Shown one piece after another: positions 1 through 8,467 of a DNA stretch of 64,000 bases (its first letter is position 1; the number at the start of each line of letters is the position of its first letter). Made by a program: the position numbers and the translations under genes. This DNA is from Hyphomicrobiales bacterium (GTDB taxonomy: Bacteria; Pseudomonadota; Alphaproteobacteria; Rhizobiales; Rhizobiaceae). The notes beneath the pieces are model-generated. The model saw nothing but the letters and a program-made list of their open reading frames with translations, had not been told where the DNA came from and did no database searches. Where the stretch lies: positions 33,675 to 97,674 of the forward strand of contig UBTA01000083.1 of NCBI GenBank assembly GCA_900468065.1, read 5' to 3'.

Positions 1-703
1 CCGCCAAGGCTGGGTCGAGGCCGGTTATCTCGATACGCCGGCGCCACTCGGCGCCATCGTCAAGGCGGCCGTCACCGTGCCCGACACCAACCGGGATATC
101 CGCATCCTGCCCGGTCTCGCCCAGCGCAGCCAAGACGCGCCCGATGTGATCCGCGGCGAAGAAACCCAGCTGCTGGGCGCCATATCGCAGCTCGGCAACG
201 GCAGCCATCTAATCTGCATGCCCGGAACACACAGCAAATGGGTGCGCGTCACTGGCGGCATCGTCGACGGGTTTTCCACCTTCATGACCGGCGAACTGTT
301 CGATGTCATCGCCAAACATTCGATCCTCAGCCATGCTGTTGCCGATGCCGGCGCCTTTGCCAATGATGACCCGGCCTTTCTGAGCGCGGTTGCCAAGGCT
401 GTCAAAAACCCCGCACTCGCCACCAATCTGATCTTTACGGTGCGCAGCGGCCAGCTGCTACATGGGCTGTCTGCTGATGATGCCAAGGCCCGCTTGTCCG
501 GCACGCTGATCGGCCTGGAAATCGCTGGCGCGCTCGCCACTGCCAAACCGGGCAGCGGCGTCTGCCTGGTGGCCTCCGGTGGACTTGCAGCACTCTATCA
601 ATCCGCGCTCTCGGCGCTCGACCTGACCCCCGTCACTATCGATGCCGATGAAGCCGTTCGCCTTGGCCTTGCCGCCGCTGCCAACGCCATCTGGCCTGCC
701 TGA
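1..703 (+). CDS. dgoK: 2-dehydro-3-deoxygalactonokinase, 5' truncated by window edge
   Basis: The reading frame is open from base 2 to the TGA at 701-703 (233 codons), so the gene starts upstream of the window. The apparent GTG at 77 is internal. The first visible residues, RQGWVEAGYLDTPAPL, match the conserved early segment of the DgoK family, and a PGTHSKW stretch sits about a third of the way along. The enzyme phosphorylates 2-keto-3-deoxygalactonate with ATP in the cytoplasm, giving the substrate of the aldolase encoded 32 bp downstream. Family assignment rests on these motifs and on the aldolase and lactonase genes that follow in the same direction. Confidence 0.88.
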   Translation, partial: RQGWVEAGYLDTPAPLGAIVKAAVTVPDTNRDIRILPGLAQRSQDAPDVIRGEETQLLGAISQLGNGSHLICMPGTHSKWVRVTGGIVDGFSTFMTGELFDVIAKHSILSHAVADAGAFANDDPAFLSAVAKAVKNPALATNLIFTVRSGQLLHGLSADDAKARLSGTLIGLEIAGALATAKPGSGVCLVASGGLAALYQSALSALDLTPVTIDADEAVRLGLAAAANAIWPA

Positions 704-735
704 AGCCATCCGGCCTATTCGAAGAAAGAACAGTC

Positions 736-1368
736 ATGAACCGCATCCCCTTCCCGCCGATGAAATATCCGTTGATCGCCATCCTGCGTGGGCTGAAGCC
801 CGAGGAAACCCAAGGCGTAGTCGGCGCGCTGATCGAAGCCGGGTTTACCGCCATTGAGATCCCGCTCAACTCGCCCGATCCGTTCCGCTCGATCGAGATT
901 GCCGTGAAGATGGCGCCGGCCAATTGCCTGATCGGCGCCGGTACTGTCTTGACCACAGAACAGGTGGAAAAACTCGATGGCGTCGGCGGCAAGCTGATGG
1001 TGAGCCCGAATGTCGAAACCGACGTGATCGCGCTTGCGGCCGCCCGGGGCATGGTGACCATGCCGGGTGTTCTCACCCCGACCGAAGCGCTGGCCGCCGC
1101 CCATGCCGGCGCAACCGGTCTCAAATTCTTTCCCGCCAGCGTGCTTGGCCCGGCCGGCATCGCGGCCATCCGGACCATCTTGCCGCCGGACCTGGAAATC
1201 GCAGCCGTCGGCGGCGTTTCCGACATCAATTTCGGCGACTATGCCAAGATCGGCATCAAGAGCTTCGGCCTCGGCTCCAGCCTGTACAGGGCCGGTATGA
1301 CTGCTGCCGAGGTCGCTGAGCGGGCGCAGGTAACCCTCAAGGCTTACGACGCAGTGTACGGGGCATGA
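736..1368 (+). CDS. dgoA: 2-dehydro-3-deoxy-6-phosphogalactonate aldolase
   Basis: A 210-residue KDPG/KDPGal-type class I aldolase of normal length for the family. It cleaves 2-keto-3-deoxy-6-phosphogalactonate to pyruvate and glyceraldehyde 3-phosphate. The Schiff-base lysine is K130 in GLKFFPAS and the general acid/base glutamate is E41 in AIEIPLNSPDP. The galactonate rather than gluconate assignment comes from dgoK immediately upstream and from the AIEIPLNSPDP signature typical of DgoA. The stop overlaps the next start by 4 bp (ATGA at 1365-1368), showing translational coupling with the lactonase gene. Confidence 0.93.
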   Translation: MNRIPFPPMKYPLIAILRGLKPEETQGVVGALIEAGFTAIEIPLNSPDPFRSIEIAVKMAPANCLIGAGTVLTTEQVEKLDGVGGKLMVSPNVETDVIALAAARGMVTMPGVLTPTEALAAAHAGATGLKFFPASVLGPAGIAAIRTILPPDLEIAAVGGVSDINFGDYAKIGIKSFGLGSSLYRAGMTAAEVAERAQVTLKAYDAVYGA

Positions 1369-2255
1369 GCATGAGCGAGACAATTGCGTTTTCCGGCAGG
1401 ATCCTCAGCGACCTGACACTCGAACTCGGCGAAGGCCCGACCTTCGATCCGGCCACCGGCACCGCCTGGTGGTTCAACATCAAGGGCCGCGAGCTGCATG
1501 AGCTGCATCTGGAAAGCGGCCGGAAAACCCTGCATGTCCTGCCTTTCATGGGCAGCGTGCTCGCCGTCATCGATCCGTTGCGGCAGCTGATCGCGTCGGA
1601 CCGCGGCCTGTTCATCCGCGATACCAAGACCGGGGAACTGACCGCCTACGCCGCTTTGGAAAGCAATCCAAACAACCGCTCCAACGATGGCCGCGTGCAT
1701 CCGTCCGGCAGCCTGTGGGTCAGCACCATGGGCCGCAAGGCCGAAAAGGAAGCCGGCGCCATCTATCATGTCGCCAAGGGTGTGGTGACACGGCTGTACG
1801 GTGGCGTCAGCATTCCGAACGGCATCTGCTTTTCACCGGATGGCGGCATCGGCTATTTCGTCGATTCCGCCATCAATCACATCATGCGGGTCGATCTCGA
1901 CCCGGCCACAGGCCTGCCGACCGGTGAGGCAACGGTATTCAGCGACCAGAGCGGCAATCCCGGCGATGTCGACGGCTCGGTCTGCGACGCCGACGGGCTG
2001 ATCTGGAATGCGCGCTGGGGCCAGGGTGCCGTCGATGTCTACAAGCCGGATGGCTCCTGGGTTGCCCGCCATGCAGTGCCCGCCACCCAGTCGAGCTGCC
2101 CTGCCTTCATCGGCGCCAAGGCAGACCGCCTACTGGTAACCTCCGCCTGGCAGGACATGGATGACGCTGCCCGCAAGGCCGATCCGAATGCAGGCAAGAC
2201 GTTCGAACTCGGCGTCACCGTCAAAGGCCGTTTCGAGCCTGCCTATACACTCTGA
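1365..2255 (+). CDS. SMP-30/gluconolactonase/LRE family sugar lactonase
   Basis: A 296-residue beta-propeller of the SMP-30/regucalcin family. The divalent-metal ligands of the family are present: E23 in LGEGPTFD, N152 in IPNGICFSPDG and D203 in DVDGSVCDADG, with N107 in RSNDGR as a likely substrate contact. These enzymes open aldonolactone rings. Beside dgoK and dgoA the likely substrate is D-galactonolactone, though L-arabinonolactone is possible, because specificity cannot be read from sequence. It overlaps dgoA by 4 bp. A second ATG in frame at 1371 could also be the start. A hairpin at 2259-2291 and a Rho-independent terminator at 2353 close the operon. Confidence 0.87.
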   Translation: MSMSETIAFSGRILSDLTLELGEGPTFDPATGTAWWFNIKGRELHELHLESGRKTLHVLPFMGSVLAVIDPLRQLIASDRGLFIRDTKTGELTAYAALESNPNNRSNDGRVHPSGSLWVSTMGRKAEKEAGAIYHVAKGVVTRLYGGVSIPNGICFSPDGGIGYFVDSAINHIMRVDLDPATGLPTGEATVFSDQSGNPGDVDGSVCDADGLIWNARWGQGAVDVYKPDGSWVARHAVPATQSSCPAFIGAKADRLLVTSAWQDMDDAARKADPNAGKTFELGVTVKGRFEPAYTL

Positions 2256-2352
2256 CAATTGGCCGAGGCAGTTTACAGCGGCCTCGACCAATGGACGTTC
2301 CGATAGCAGCGTGCGGTGAAAGCTATCGACTGACATTAACCGTCGAACGGAG

Positions 2353-2386
2353 AAGCCGGTTTCATCGCCGGCTTTTTCTTATTTTC
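2353..2386 (+). terminator. Rho-independent terminator of the galactonate operon
   Basis: A 7-bp stem AAGCCGG (2353-2359) pairs with CCGGCTT (2368-2374) around an 8-base loop and runs into a T-rich tract ending near 2385. It lies about 100 bp past the lactonase stop on the same strand. The following gene is convergent. Confidence 0.75.
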
Positions 2387-2392
2387 CGCATG

Positions 2393-3508
2393 TCAGGTGT
2401 GCGCTGCCAAAGCCTTGCGAGGTCTCCGTAGCCGCCACCATGTCTCACCGGCATAGAGCGCCAATCCGGCGGCGATGAAGAGTTCCTTGTACTCCGATGG
2501 GTCCCAGAGCCGCACGAGGCGGTCGGATTCGACCAGGAACAGTTTCTGGATCGCGACGATCGAGATCGCCACGCCCGCAAACAGCAGAAACTCCTTCCAG
2601 AGATTGTACCGAAGCGCCAAATTGACCAGAACAAGCAGGATGATCACGGTCATCATCACCGATATCTGTGTTGGCAGAACTCCCCATCGTCCGCTGTTGA
2701 ACGCAGCCATCGGCGCACTCGCCGCTAGCACGAACACGCTCGGTATCAGAGCGGCACCCACCCCCTCAAACCGCCCCCGCATGAACAGACCAATGAAGGG
2801 AACAAACACCAGAAGAAAGAAGGCACCATTGTAATAGATAAGCTCGGATGCACCGGTCGAAATGTTATGGAAATTGAATTCCTTCTGATCATTCAAGGAA
2901 ACCAGCGCCTGCGGCGTTTCCACATCGAAGACGCGTTGCATCCACGAAATCTCCTCCATACCGATCACAAAGAAAATCAGCGCGAAGAACAGTCCGGCAC
3001 CGCCCAGAATCCAGGACTGCCGGCCTCCGCCGGAACGTCTTCCGGCGAGTTGCCCTATCGCAAGAAGCGCGAAAAAGGCCGAAGCGACAAACAGGAAGAG
3101 CGCCGACAGCCATTCGAAGGGGCCATCCTCCAGGGAAAGGGCGTTGAAAAGCTGAGCGTCGCGCGAAAACAGCCAGGCGCACCAAACAGCAAAAACAGTC
3201 ACTCCAGCGCTGAACAGTATCGCCTTCAACGGAAGACGTGGCACAACCGGCCCCCCGTAAAGCATACCATCCTTCCAGAGCGCGCGAACCAATCCCGTGG
3301 ATAGGAGAAAAGCCACCAACGATCGGAAAACATCATAGGGATGCAAGCGGGGTGACCTTTCCGCGTTGTAATTTACCCCGAGCATGGTGTGCTCATAAAT
3401 GAGCATGGCAACCATCACCAGGATCGAAACCACACCCATGCGCAAAACATGCAGTTGAAAAAACATCGCGCGTTCCAACAACATCCATTTCAATTGATAG
3501 GCCTCCAC
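2393..3508 (-). CDS. polytopic membrane protein of unknown function
   Basis: 371 residues with roughly nine hydrophobic segments and a basic C-terminus, so an inner-membrane protein. The most distinctive part is a non-hydrophobic stretch in the second half, GMEEISWMQRVFDVETP followed by NDQKEFNFHNI, rich in E, Q, N and H. From memory, many uncharacterised bacterial membrane proteins carry a similar E-E-S-W-x-Q-R ... N-x-Q-x-E-x-x-x-H-N pattern, which looks like an active or metal-binding site, but I cannot name the family. The listed start is GTG. An in-frame ATG at codon 9 (3484) is an alternative. It stands alone, convergent with the galactonate operon and divergent from the PRC-barrel gene. 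Confidence 0.7.
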   Translation of the reverse strand: MEAYQLKWMLLERAMFFQLHVLRMGVVSILVMVAMLIYEHTMLGVNYNAERSPRLHPYDVFRSLVAFLLSTGLVRALWKDGMLYGGPVVPRLPLKAILFSAGVTVFAVWCAWLFSRDAQLFNALSLEDGPFEWLSALFLFVASAFFALLAIGQLAGRRSGGGRQSWILGGAGLFFALIFFVIGMEEISWMQRVFDVETPQALVSLNDQKEFNFHNISTGASELIYYNGAFFLLVFVPFIGLFMRGRFEGVGAALIPSVFVLAASAPMAAFNSGRWGVLPTQISVMMTVIILLVLVNLALRYNLWKEFLLFAGVAISIVAIQKLFLVESDRLVRLWDPSEYKELFIAAGLALYAGETWWRLRRPRKALAAHT

Positions 3509-3738
3509 ACCTGAAAAACAAAAAAGAGAGCGAGCGGTCTTTCAGGAAAGACCAGCAAGCAGGGAAAAATGTGCAATTTCAATATTTAAGTAAAATATGC
3601 GCGCCGGCCACTCCGGTGGAGCTGCACACCCTACTTGCAGCGCACAGTTGCAGAATTTGGTTACTTTTTTCTGTCGGGAGAAACTCGGTGCGATAAAACC
3701 AAAGGAAAAGTTCCCTCTACAATTGCATATTTTTTTAC
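3509..3738. other. AT-richer intergenic region between divergent genes
   Basis: The whole gap runs 3509-3843. The left part holds no convincing ORF. It contains two direct TTGCAG hexamers 13 bp apart (3635 and 3648) and several A/T tracts. It should contain the promoter of the membrane-protein gene on the minus strand, though I could not identify -35/-10 boxes with confidence. Confidence 0.4.
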
Positions 3739-3763
3739 GGAACCACTCCTAACCTACCACGTT
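3739..3763 (+). promoter_or_regulatory. EcfG/RpoE2-type general stress response promoter
   Basis: GGAAC at 3739-3743, a 16-bp spacer, then CGTT at 3760-3763. This is the alphaproteobacterial EcfG (RpoE2) promoter pattern GGAAC-N16/17-CGTT. It points at the PRC-barrel gene, whose ATG is 80 bp downstream. I looked for the same pattern in the other intergenic regions and found no second good match. Confidence 0.72.
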
Positions 3764-3843
3764 GTGTCTGCATCACCGGTGCGGCGGCAAAGATTTAAAC
3801 CCCGCGCTTGATCGACAAAGAGAACGAAAAAGGTAGGTTTACA

Positions 3844-4443
3844 ATGACCAAGAAACTCGTAGCTTCCGTCGCCGCAGGTGCACTTTTTGCAGGCGTAACC
3901 CTCTTCGCACCCCTGAGCTTTGCTCAGGAAGCCACTCAGCCTTCGGCACAGCCGCCGGCCATGGAAACGCCGATGACCGGCGAACAGCCAGCTGACGCGA
4001 TGAAGAAGCCTCTGGACCAGGCCGCTGCGGCTACACCGGCTGCAGGCTCCGGTTACCTCACCGAACAGGGCGCTGATCAGATCGCTGCCAGCACCTATAT
4101 CGGCCAGTCCGTCTACAATTCTTCGGATGAAAGCATCGGCGAGATCAACGACGTGATCTTCACCAAGGACGGCTCGGTTGAAGCGGCTGTCATCGGCGTC
4201 GGCGGCTTCCTCGGGATCGGCGAAAAGAATGTTGCCGTTCCACTGGACACCATCACCGTTGCTGACGTGCCGAATTCCAGCGACCTGAAGCTGACAACGG
4301 CGGAAACCGCCGAGACGCTCAAGGCAGCTCCGGAATTCAAGACCAAGTCGCAGCAGGTTGCCGAACAGAACGCCAATGCTCCGGTCGACACGACAACCAC
4401 GTCGTCCACGGCTCCGGCAACAGACGTGAAGCCGGCTGAGTAA
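3844..4443 (+). CDS. secreted PRC-barrel domain protein
   Basis: 199 residues from ATG 3844, chosen because an AGGTAGG-like ribosome site precedes it and because the signal peptide MTKKLVASVAAGALFAG...SFAQ begins there. The frame stays open 12 codons further upstream. After a Pro/Ala/Gln-rich linker, residues about 77-135 form one PRC-barrel (YIGQSVYNSSDESIGEIND ... GIGEKNVAVPLD). The C-terminal 40 residues are Thr/Ala/Pro rich and probably disordered. PRC-barrel proteins of this sort in rhizobia are exported and often stress-induced. The promoter found upstream fits that. The molecular function is unknown. Confidence 0.85.
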   Translation: MTKKLVASVAAGALFAGVTLFAPLSFAQEATQPSAQPPAMETPMTGEQPADAMKKPLDQAAAATPAAGSGYLTEQGADQIAASTYIGQSVYNSSDESIGEINDVIFTKDGSVEAAVIGVGGFLGIGEKNVAVPLDTITVADVPNSSDLKLTTAETAETLKAAPEFKTKSQQVAEQNANAPVDTTTTSSTAPATDVKPAE

Positions 4444-4489
4444 GCCTGCTAGCGACCAGTAATGCTTTAAACAGTTAGAGTACATGGCA

Positions 4490-4515
4490 AAGGCGCTACC
4501 GCGAGGTGGCGCCTT
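4490..4515 (+). terminator. hairpin after the PRC-barrel gene
   Basis: AAGGCGCTACC (4490-4500) pairs with GGTGGCGCCTT (4505-4515) around a GCGA tetraloop, an 11-bp stem with one G-T pair. There is no long T-run, so it is a weak Rho-independent terminator or an RNA 3' stabiliser. Confidence 0.5.
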
Positions 4516-4743
4516 CGTCATGTTGCGATTGTTTGGCTCCAGAAGTTCCCCACCCTCCGCCTTCCTCGCCCTTGTGGCGGGGATACAGTAGCGCCGCGTC
4601 TGCGGCGCGTAAGACTCTTTCACGCGACGTGGCTGGATTCCTGTGACGGGCCCAGGGTGACGGATGGTTTGGTTGGCACTTGAGGCCTAAAGCTCCTCTC
4701 GGCAGTCAAACGGTACAGGCACGACAAGCATCGCGTCTCTCGT
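4516..4743. other. intergenic region without a gene
   Basis: About 230 bp between the hairpin and the 3' end of the flavoprotein gene. It contains short G/C-rich inverted segments (for example around 4590-4610) that could be a decayed repeat element. No supported ORF, RNA or promoter is visible. Confidence 0.35.
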
Positions 4744-6792
4744 TCAAAACAACACGCCGTATCGCAGGGCATCATAAATGCCCGCATGGATATTACGGCT
4801 GGCGACGGCGTCGCCGATGCGGAACAGGTCGAACTCTCCGCCCGGATTGCGCATCCTGATCGGATTTTCCTGGCGGATCAGGGCCTTGTAATCTACCGCG
4901 CCGAGATTGCGCGACAGCGGTTTCAGTTCGAGATAGAGGTCTGCCATCGGCAGAGTTCCGTGCTCGACGACCACCTGGGCGACACGCCGTTCCACCGAGG
5001 CCTTGTCTGAATAGTCGGAGCCCAGAACCGCCACCAGCTGATTGCCCTCGCGGCGAACGGATTTCAGCCTGGTGTTGATGGTGACGCGAACATTCTTTTC
5101 CGCAAAGGCCTTGGCATAGGGCACGTGGTTCATGCCGCCGATCTCCGGGGCAAACATCCGTTCCGGCGAGACGATCTCCAGTTCGGCACCGGTGGCCGCG
5201 ATCATTTCCGCCGCGGTCATGCCGGTATGGGCGCCGTTGTCGTCATAGAGCAGGACCGGGCCTTCCGGCTTGATGGCCCCGGCGATGATATCCCAGCTGG
5301 ACACCACCAGGTCGTCGCCCGCTTCCAGCAACGGATTCTGGGCAATGCCGCCGGTGGCGATGACGACCAGATCGGGTTTTCGCTGCAGAATGTCACCCAC
5401 TTCAGCAAAGACATTATAGTGGATGGGAACGCCCAGCCGCTCCAGTTCGGACAGGCGCCAATCGACGATGCCGATCATTTCCCTGCGGCGCGGATTGCGG
5501 GCTGCCAGCAGGATCTGGCCACCGGCCTCGCCGGTCGCCTCCAGCACCTCGACGACATGGCCGCGCTCTGCCAGCACCCGGGCCGCTTCAAGGCCTGCCG
5601 GTCCGGCGCCAACGACCACCGCTTTTCGCACCGGTCCGGTGGTCTTCGAAATCACATGCGGAATGGTCGCCTCTCGGCCTGTCGCCGCATTGTGAATACA
5701 GAGCGCCCCGCCGCCTTCATAGATCCGATCAAGACAATAGGTGGCGCCGACGCAGGGGCGGATCTGGTTTTCGCGGCCCTCGATGATCTTTTTGACGATA
5801 TGCGGATCGGCGATATGGGCGCGGGTCATGCCGACCATGTCGAGCTTGCCCTCGGCAATCGCATGGCGGGCGGTGGCGACATCGGCAATGCGGGCGGCAT
5901 GGAAGACCGGGAACTTAGTCGCTGCGCGAACATCACCGGCGAAATCCAGATGTGGTGACGCCGCCATGCCCTGGATCGGGATCACATTGGTCAGATGCGC
6001 ATCATGATCGATATGACCGCGGATGATATTGAGGAAATCGACCTTGCCGGAACTGGCCAGCCGCTTGGCGATCCCGACGCCCTCTTCCCTGGAAAGACCG
6101 ATATCCCATTGTTCGTCTGCGACCATGCGGATGCCGACGATGAAATCCGGCCCGACGGCCTTGCGCACGGCCTCGAGCACCATGTCGGAAAAGCGCATGC
6201 GATTGTCGAGCGAGCCGCCATATTCGTCGTCGCGATGGTTGGTGGCGGGCGACCAGAAGCCATCCATCAGGTGGCCATAGGCTTCGAATTCGATGCCATC
6301 CAATCCCGCCGCCTGCATGCGCTGGGCGGCGCTGGCATAATCACCGACGATGCGCTCGATGTCCCAGTCTTCGATCTCTTTCGGAAAGGCCCGGTGAGCG
6401 GCTTCGCGCACCGGCGAAGGCGACAGGACCGGCAGCCAATCGCCCTTGTTCCAGCCGGTGCGGCGGCCGAGATGGGTGAGCTGGATCATCACGGCGGCGC
6501 CGTGCTCATGACAGTCGTCGGCAATCTTCTTCAGCCACGGCACGATCTCGTCGGAATAGGCGTAGAGGTTGCCGAAAGCAGGCGGCGAATCCTCTGAAAC
6601 GATCGCGGAACCCGCCGTCATGGTCAGCGCGATACCGCCCTTGGCCTTCTCCACATGGTAAAGCCGGTAGCGGTCCTTCGGCATGCCGTCTTCGGAATAG
6701 GCCGGCTCATGCGATGTCGACATGATCCGGTTTTTCAGCGTCAGTTGTTTCAGCTGGTAGGGCTGAAGCAGCGGGTCTTTCGAAAGGGTCAT
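4744..6792 (-). CDS. NADH:flavin oxidoreductase, StcD/N-methylproline demethylase-like
   Basis: 682 residues, the size of the trimethylamine dehydrogenase/2,4-dienoyl-CoA reductase family. The N-terminal 370 residues are an FMN TIM barrel (LKNRIMSTSHEPAYS, IQLTHLGRR, DGIEFEAYGHL, GGSLDNRMRF). An Fe-S segment follows at C347/C353/C365, then a dinucleotide-binding domain starting KAVVVGAGPAGLEAARV near 395. Within the family it looks closest, from memory, to StcD, which oxidatively demethylates N-methylproline in stachydrine breakdown, and to dimethylglycine demethylases. Position 350, where TMADH has the second of four cluster cysteines, is alanine. It lies 28 bp downstream of the MttB-like gene, so the two are co-transcribed. 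Substrate is inferred. Confidence 0.82.
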   Translation of the reverse strand: MTLSKDPLLQPYQLKQLTLKNRIMSTSHEPAYSEDGMPKDRYRLYHVEKAKGGIALTMTAGSAIVSEDSPPAFGNLYAYSDEIVPWLKKIADDCHEHGAAVMIQLTHLGRRTGWNKGDWLPVLSPSPVREAAHRAFPKEIEDWDIERIVGDYASAAQRMQAAGLDGIEFEAYGHLMDGFWSPATNHRDDEYGGSLDNRMRFSDMVLEAVRKAVGPDFIVGIRMVADEQWDIGLSREEGVGIAKRLASSGKVDFLNIIRGHIDHDAHLTNVIPIQGMAASPHLDFAGDVRAATKFPVFHAARIADVATARHAIAEGKLDMVGMTRAHIADPHIVKKIIEGRENQIRPCVGATYCLDRIYEGGGALCIHNAATGREATIPHVISKTTGPVRKAVVVGAGPAGLEAARVLAERGHVVEVLEATGEAGGQILLAARNPRRREMIGIVDWRLSELERLGVPIHYNVFAEVGDILQRKPDLVVIATGGIAQNPLLEAGDDLVVSSWDIIAGAIKPEGPVLLYDDNGAHTGMTAAEMIAATGAELEIVSPERMFAPEIGGMNHVPYAKAFAEKNVRVTINTRLKSVRREGNQLVAVLGSDYSDKASVERRVAQVVVEHGTLPMADLYLELKPLSRNLGAVDYKALIRQENPIRMRNPGGEFDLFRIGDAVASRNIHAGIYDALRYGVLF

Positions 6793-6820
6793 CTGGTTCC
6801 CTGGGAGGATGCCGCCTGGA

Positions 6821-8374
6821 CTAGTACCAGGCGTCGGCCATGCTGTTCTTGCGTTTCGTCATATAGTCTGCCAGCGCCTCGTCGATTGCCACGTCCAAGG
6901 GCGGCGCTTCGTATTCGGCCAGCGTCTTTTTCCAGCGCTTGTTGGCGCGCGCCGCCATGTCGGTGGAGCCGCCCTCCTCGCTCCACTTCTCGAAGGGCTC
7001 GTTGTCCGACAATGCAGAATCCCAGAACGCCGTCTGGTAGTTGCGCATCGTGTGGTCGCAGCCGAGAAAATGGCTGCCAGGGCCGACCTGAAGGAAGGCG
7101 TCCATGGCGAGCGTATTGTCGTCCACCACCACGCCTGCGAGGTAGGAATGCAGCGCGCCACAGAAATCCGTGTCCATCACGAATTTCTCGTAGGACATGG
7201 CGAGCAGCCCATCGAGGAAGCCGGCGGAATGCAGGATGAAATTGGCGCCGCAATGCACGGCTGACAGCATCGACATGACGCCTTCCTGCATCGCCTGCCC
7301 GTCCGGGAGCTTCGAATTGGAAAAATTGCCGGCACAGCGCAGCGGCAGTTTCAGCCGCCGGGCGAGCTGGCCGATCACCATCGAGCCAATGGCCGGCTCC
7401 GGTGTACCGAAGGTCGGCGAACCCGAGCGCAGCGACATCGAGGAGAGGAAATTGCCGAAGATCACCGGCGCGCCCTTGCGCTCCAGCTGCGTCAGCGCAC
7501 AGCCGGCCAGCGTCTCGGCATAGGACTGGGCGATGGCTCCGGCATTGGTGACCGGACCCATTGCACCGCCAAGGATGAACGGCACGATGACCGCAGCCTG
7601 GTTAGCGCGGGCATAGGCGCGAAGCGATCTGGTCATGGTGCCGTCCCAGACCAGCGGCGAGTTGACGTTGACATTGCCGAGGATGACGCAGTTGCGATCG
7701 ACGAAATCGCGGCCGAAGACGATCCGCGCCATATCGATCGAATCCTCTGCCCGGTCTTCCGCGGTGATCGAGCCCATGAAGGCGCGGTCGGAATATTTGA
7801 TGTGGCTATAGACCATGTCGAGATGGCGCTTGTTGACCGGCACATCGACCGGCTCGCAGATCGTGCCGCCGGAATGGTGCAGCCACGGGCTCGACTGGGC
7901 AAGCTTGATGAAATTGCGGAAATCCTCCAGCGTGCCGTAGCGGCGGCCCTTGTCGAGGTCCATGACGAAGGGGGAACCATAGGCCGGGGAGAAGACGACG
8001 TTCTTGCCGCCGATCTCGACATTGTGGGCGGGATTTCGCGCATGCTGGGTAAACTGGGCCGGTGCCGTCGAGACGATCTCGTTGAGCATGCCCGGCTCGA
8101 AACGGACGAGCAGGCCATCGACCTTGGCCCCTGCCCGCTTCCAGTGATCGATGGATGCCGGATCGTCGCGGAACTCGATGCCGACTTCGGACAGGATCCG
8201 GTCGGCGACGCGCTCGATCTTCTGCAGGTTTTCTTCGCTGAGGATATCGTAGGTCGGGATGTTGCGGGCGATATAGGGAACGCCGGCAATCTTCGCCGCA
8301 TTGTCGCGTCGGGCCGGGCGGGCGGACCGTGAGCGTCTTGCCGGTTCTGCTTCGGTAGCCACGAGCGTTTCCAT
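6821..8374 (-). CDS. MttB-family methyltransferase, non-pyrrolysine type
   Basis: 517 residues of the trimethylamine methyltransferase family (COG5598). Recognisable blocks are ILSEVGIEFRDDPASIDHWK, the segment around SSPWLHHSGGTICEP, GPVTNAGAIAQSYAETLAG, and LRCAGNFSNSKLPDGQA. The frame has no in-frame TAG, so it lacks the pyrrolysine of true MttB and belongs with homologues shown in anaerobes to demethylate glycine betaine, proline betaine or carnitine. Those enzymes hand the methyl to a corrinoid protein, but none is encoded in this window. The start has a short Arg-rich N-terminal extension. The gene is divergent from a LysR regulator and sits upstream of the StcD-like demethylase. Confidence 0.83.
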   Translation of the reverse strand: METLVATEAEPARRSRSARPARRDNAAKIAGVPYIARNIPTYDILSEENLQKIERVADRILSEVGIEFRDDPASIDHWKRAGAKVDGLLVRFEPGMLNEIVSTAPAQFTQHARNPAHNVEIGGKNVVFSPAYGSPFVMDLDKGRRYGTLEDFRNFIKLAQSSPWLHHSGGTICEPVDVPVNKRHLDMVYSHIKYSDRAFMGSITAEDRAEDSIDMARIVFGRDFVDRNCVILGNVNVNSPLVWDGTMTRSLRAYARANQAAVIVPFILGGAMGPVTNAGAIAQSYAETLAGCALTQLERKGAPVIFGNFLSSMSLRSGSPTFGTPEPAIGSMVIGQLARRLKLPLRCAGNFSNSKLPDGQAMQEGVMSMLSAVHCGANFILHSAGFLDGLLAMSYEKFVMDTDFCGALHSYLAGVVVDDNTLAMDAFLQVGPGSHFLGCDHTMRNYQTAFWDSALSDNEPFEKWSEEGGSTDMAARANKRWKKTLAEYEAPPLDVAIDEALADYMTKRKNSMADAWY

Positions 8375-8452
8375 GATATGCCTCCCCTTTTGTCAATTCG
8401 AGGCTAGTCGTGAAAAAGGCCAATGTAACGCTGGAAAAATTGGAGACATGAT

Positions 8453-8467
8453 ATAAGTTCACCTTAT
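8453..8467. promoter_or_regulatory. short palindrome at the LysR start, possible autoregulatory site
   Basis: ATAAG (8453-8457), five bases, CTTAT (8463-8467): a perfect inverted repeat overlapping the regulator's ATG at 8466, in the 91-bp gap shared by the divergent genes. LysR-type sites are usually T-N11-A inverted repeats, so the size fits, but its position over the start codon makes the role uncertain. Confidence 0.4.

Noticed and set aside
6821-8374. Pyrrolysine-containing MttB
   Set aside because: The frame is uninterrupted by TAG over 517 codons, so no UAG readthrough is needed.
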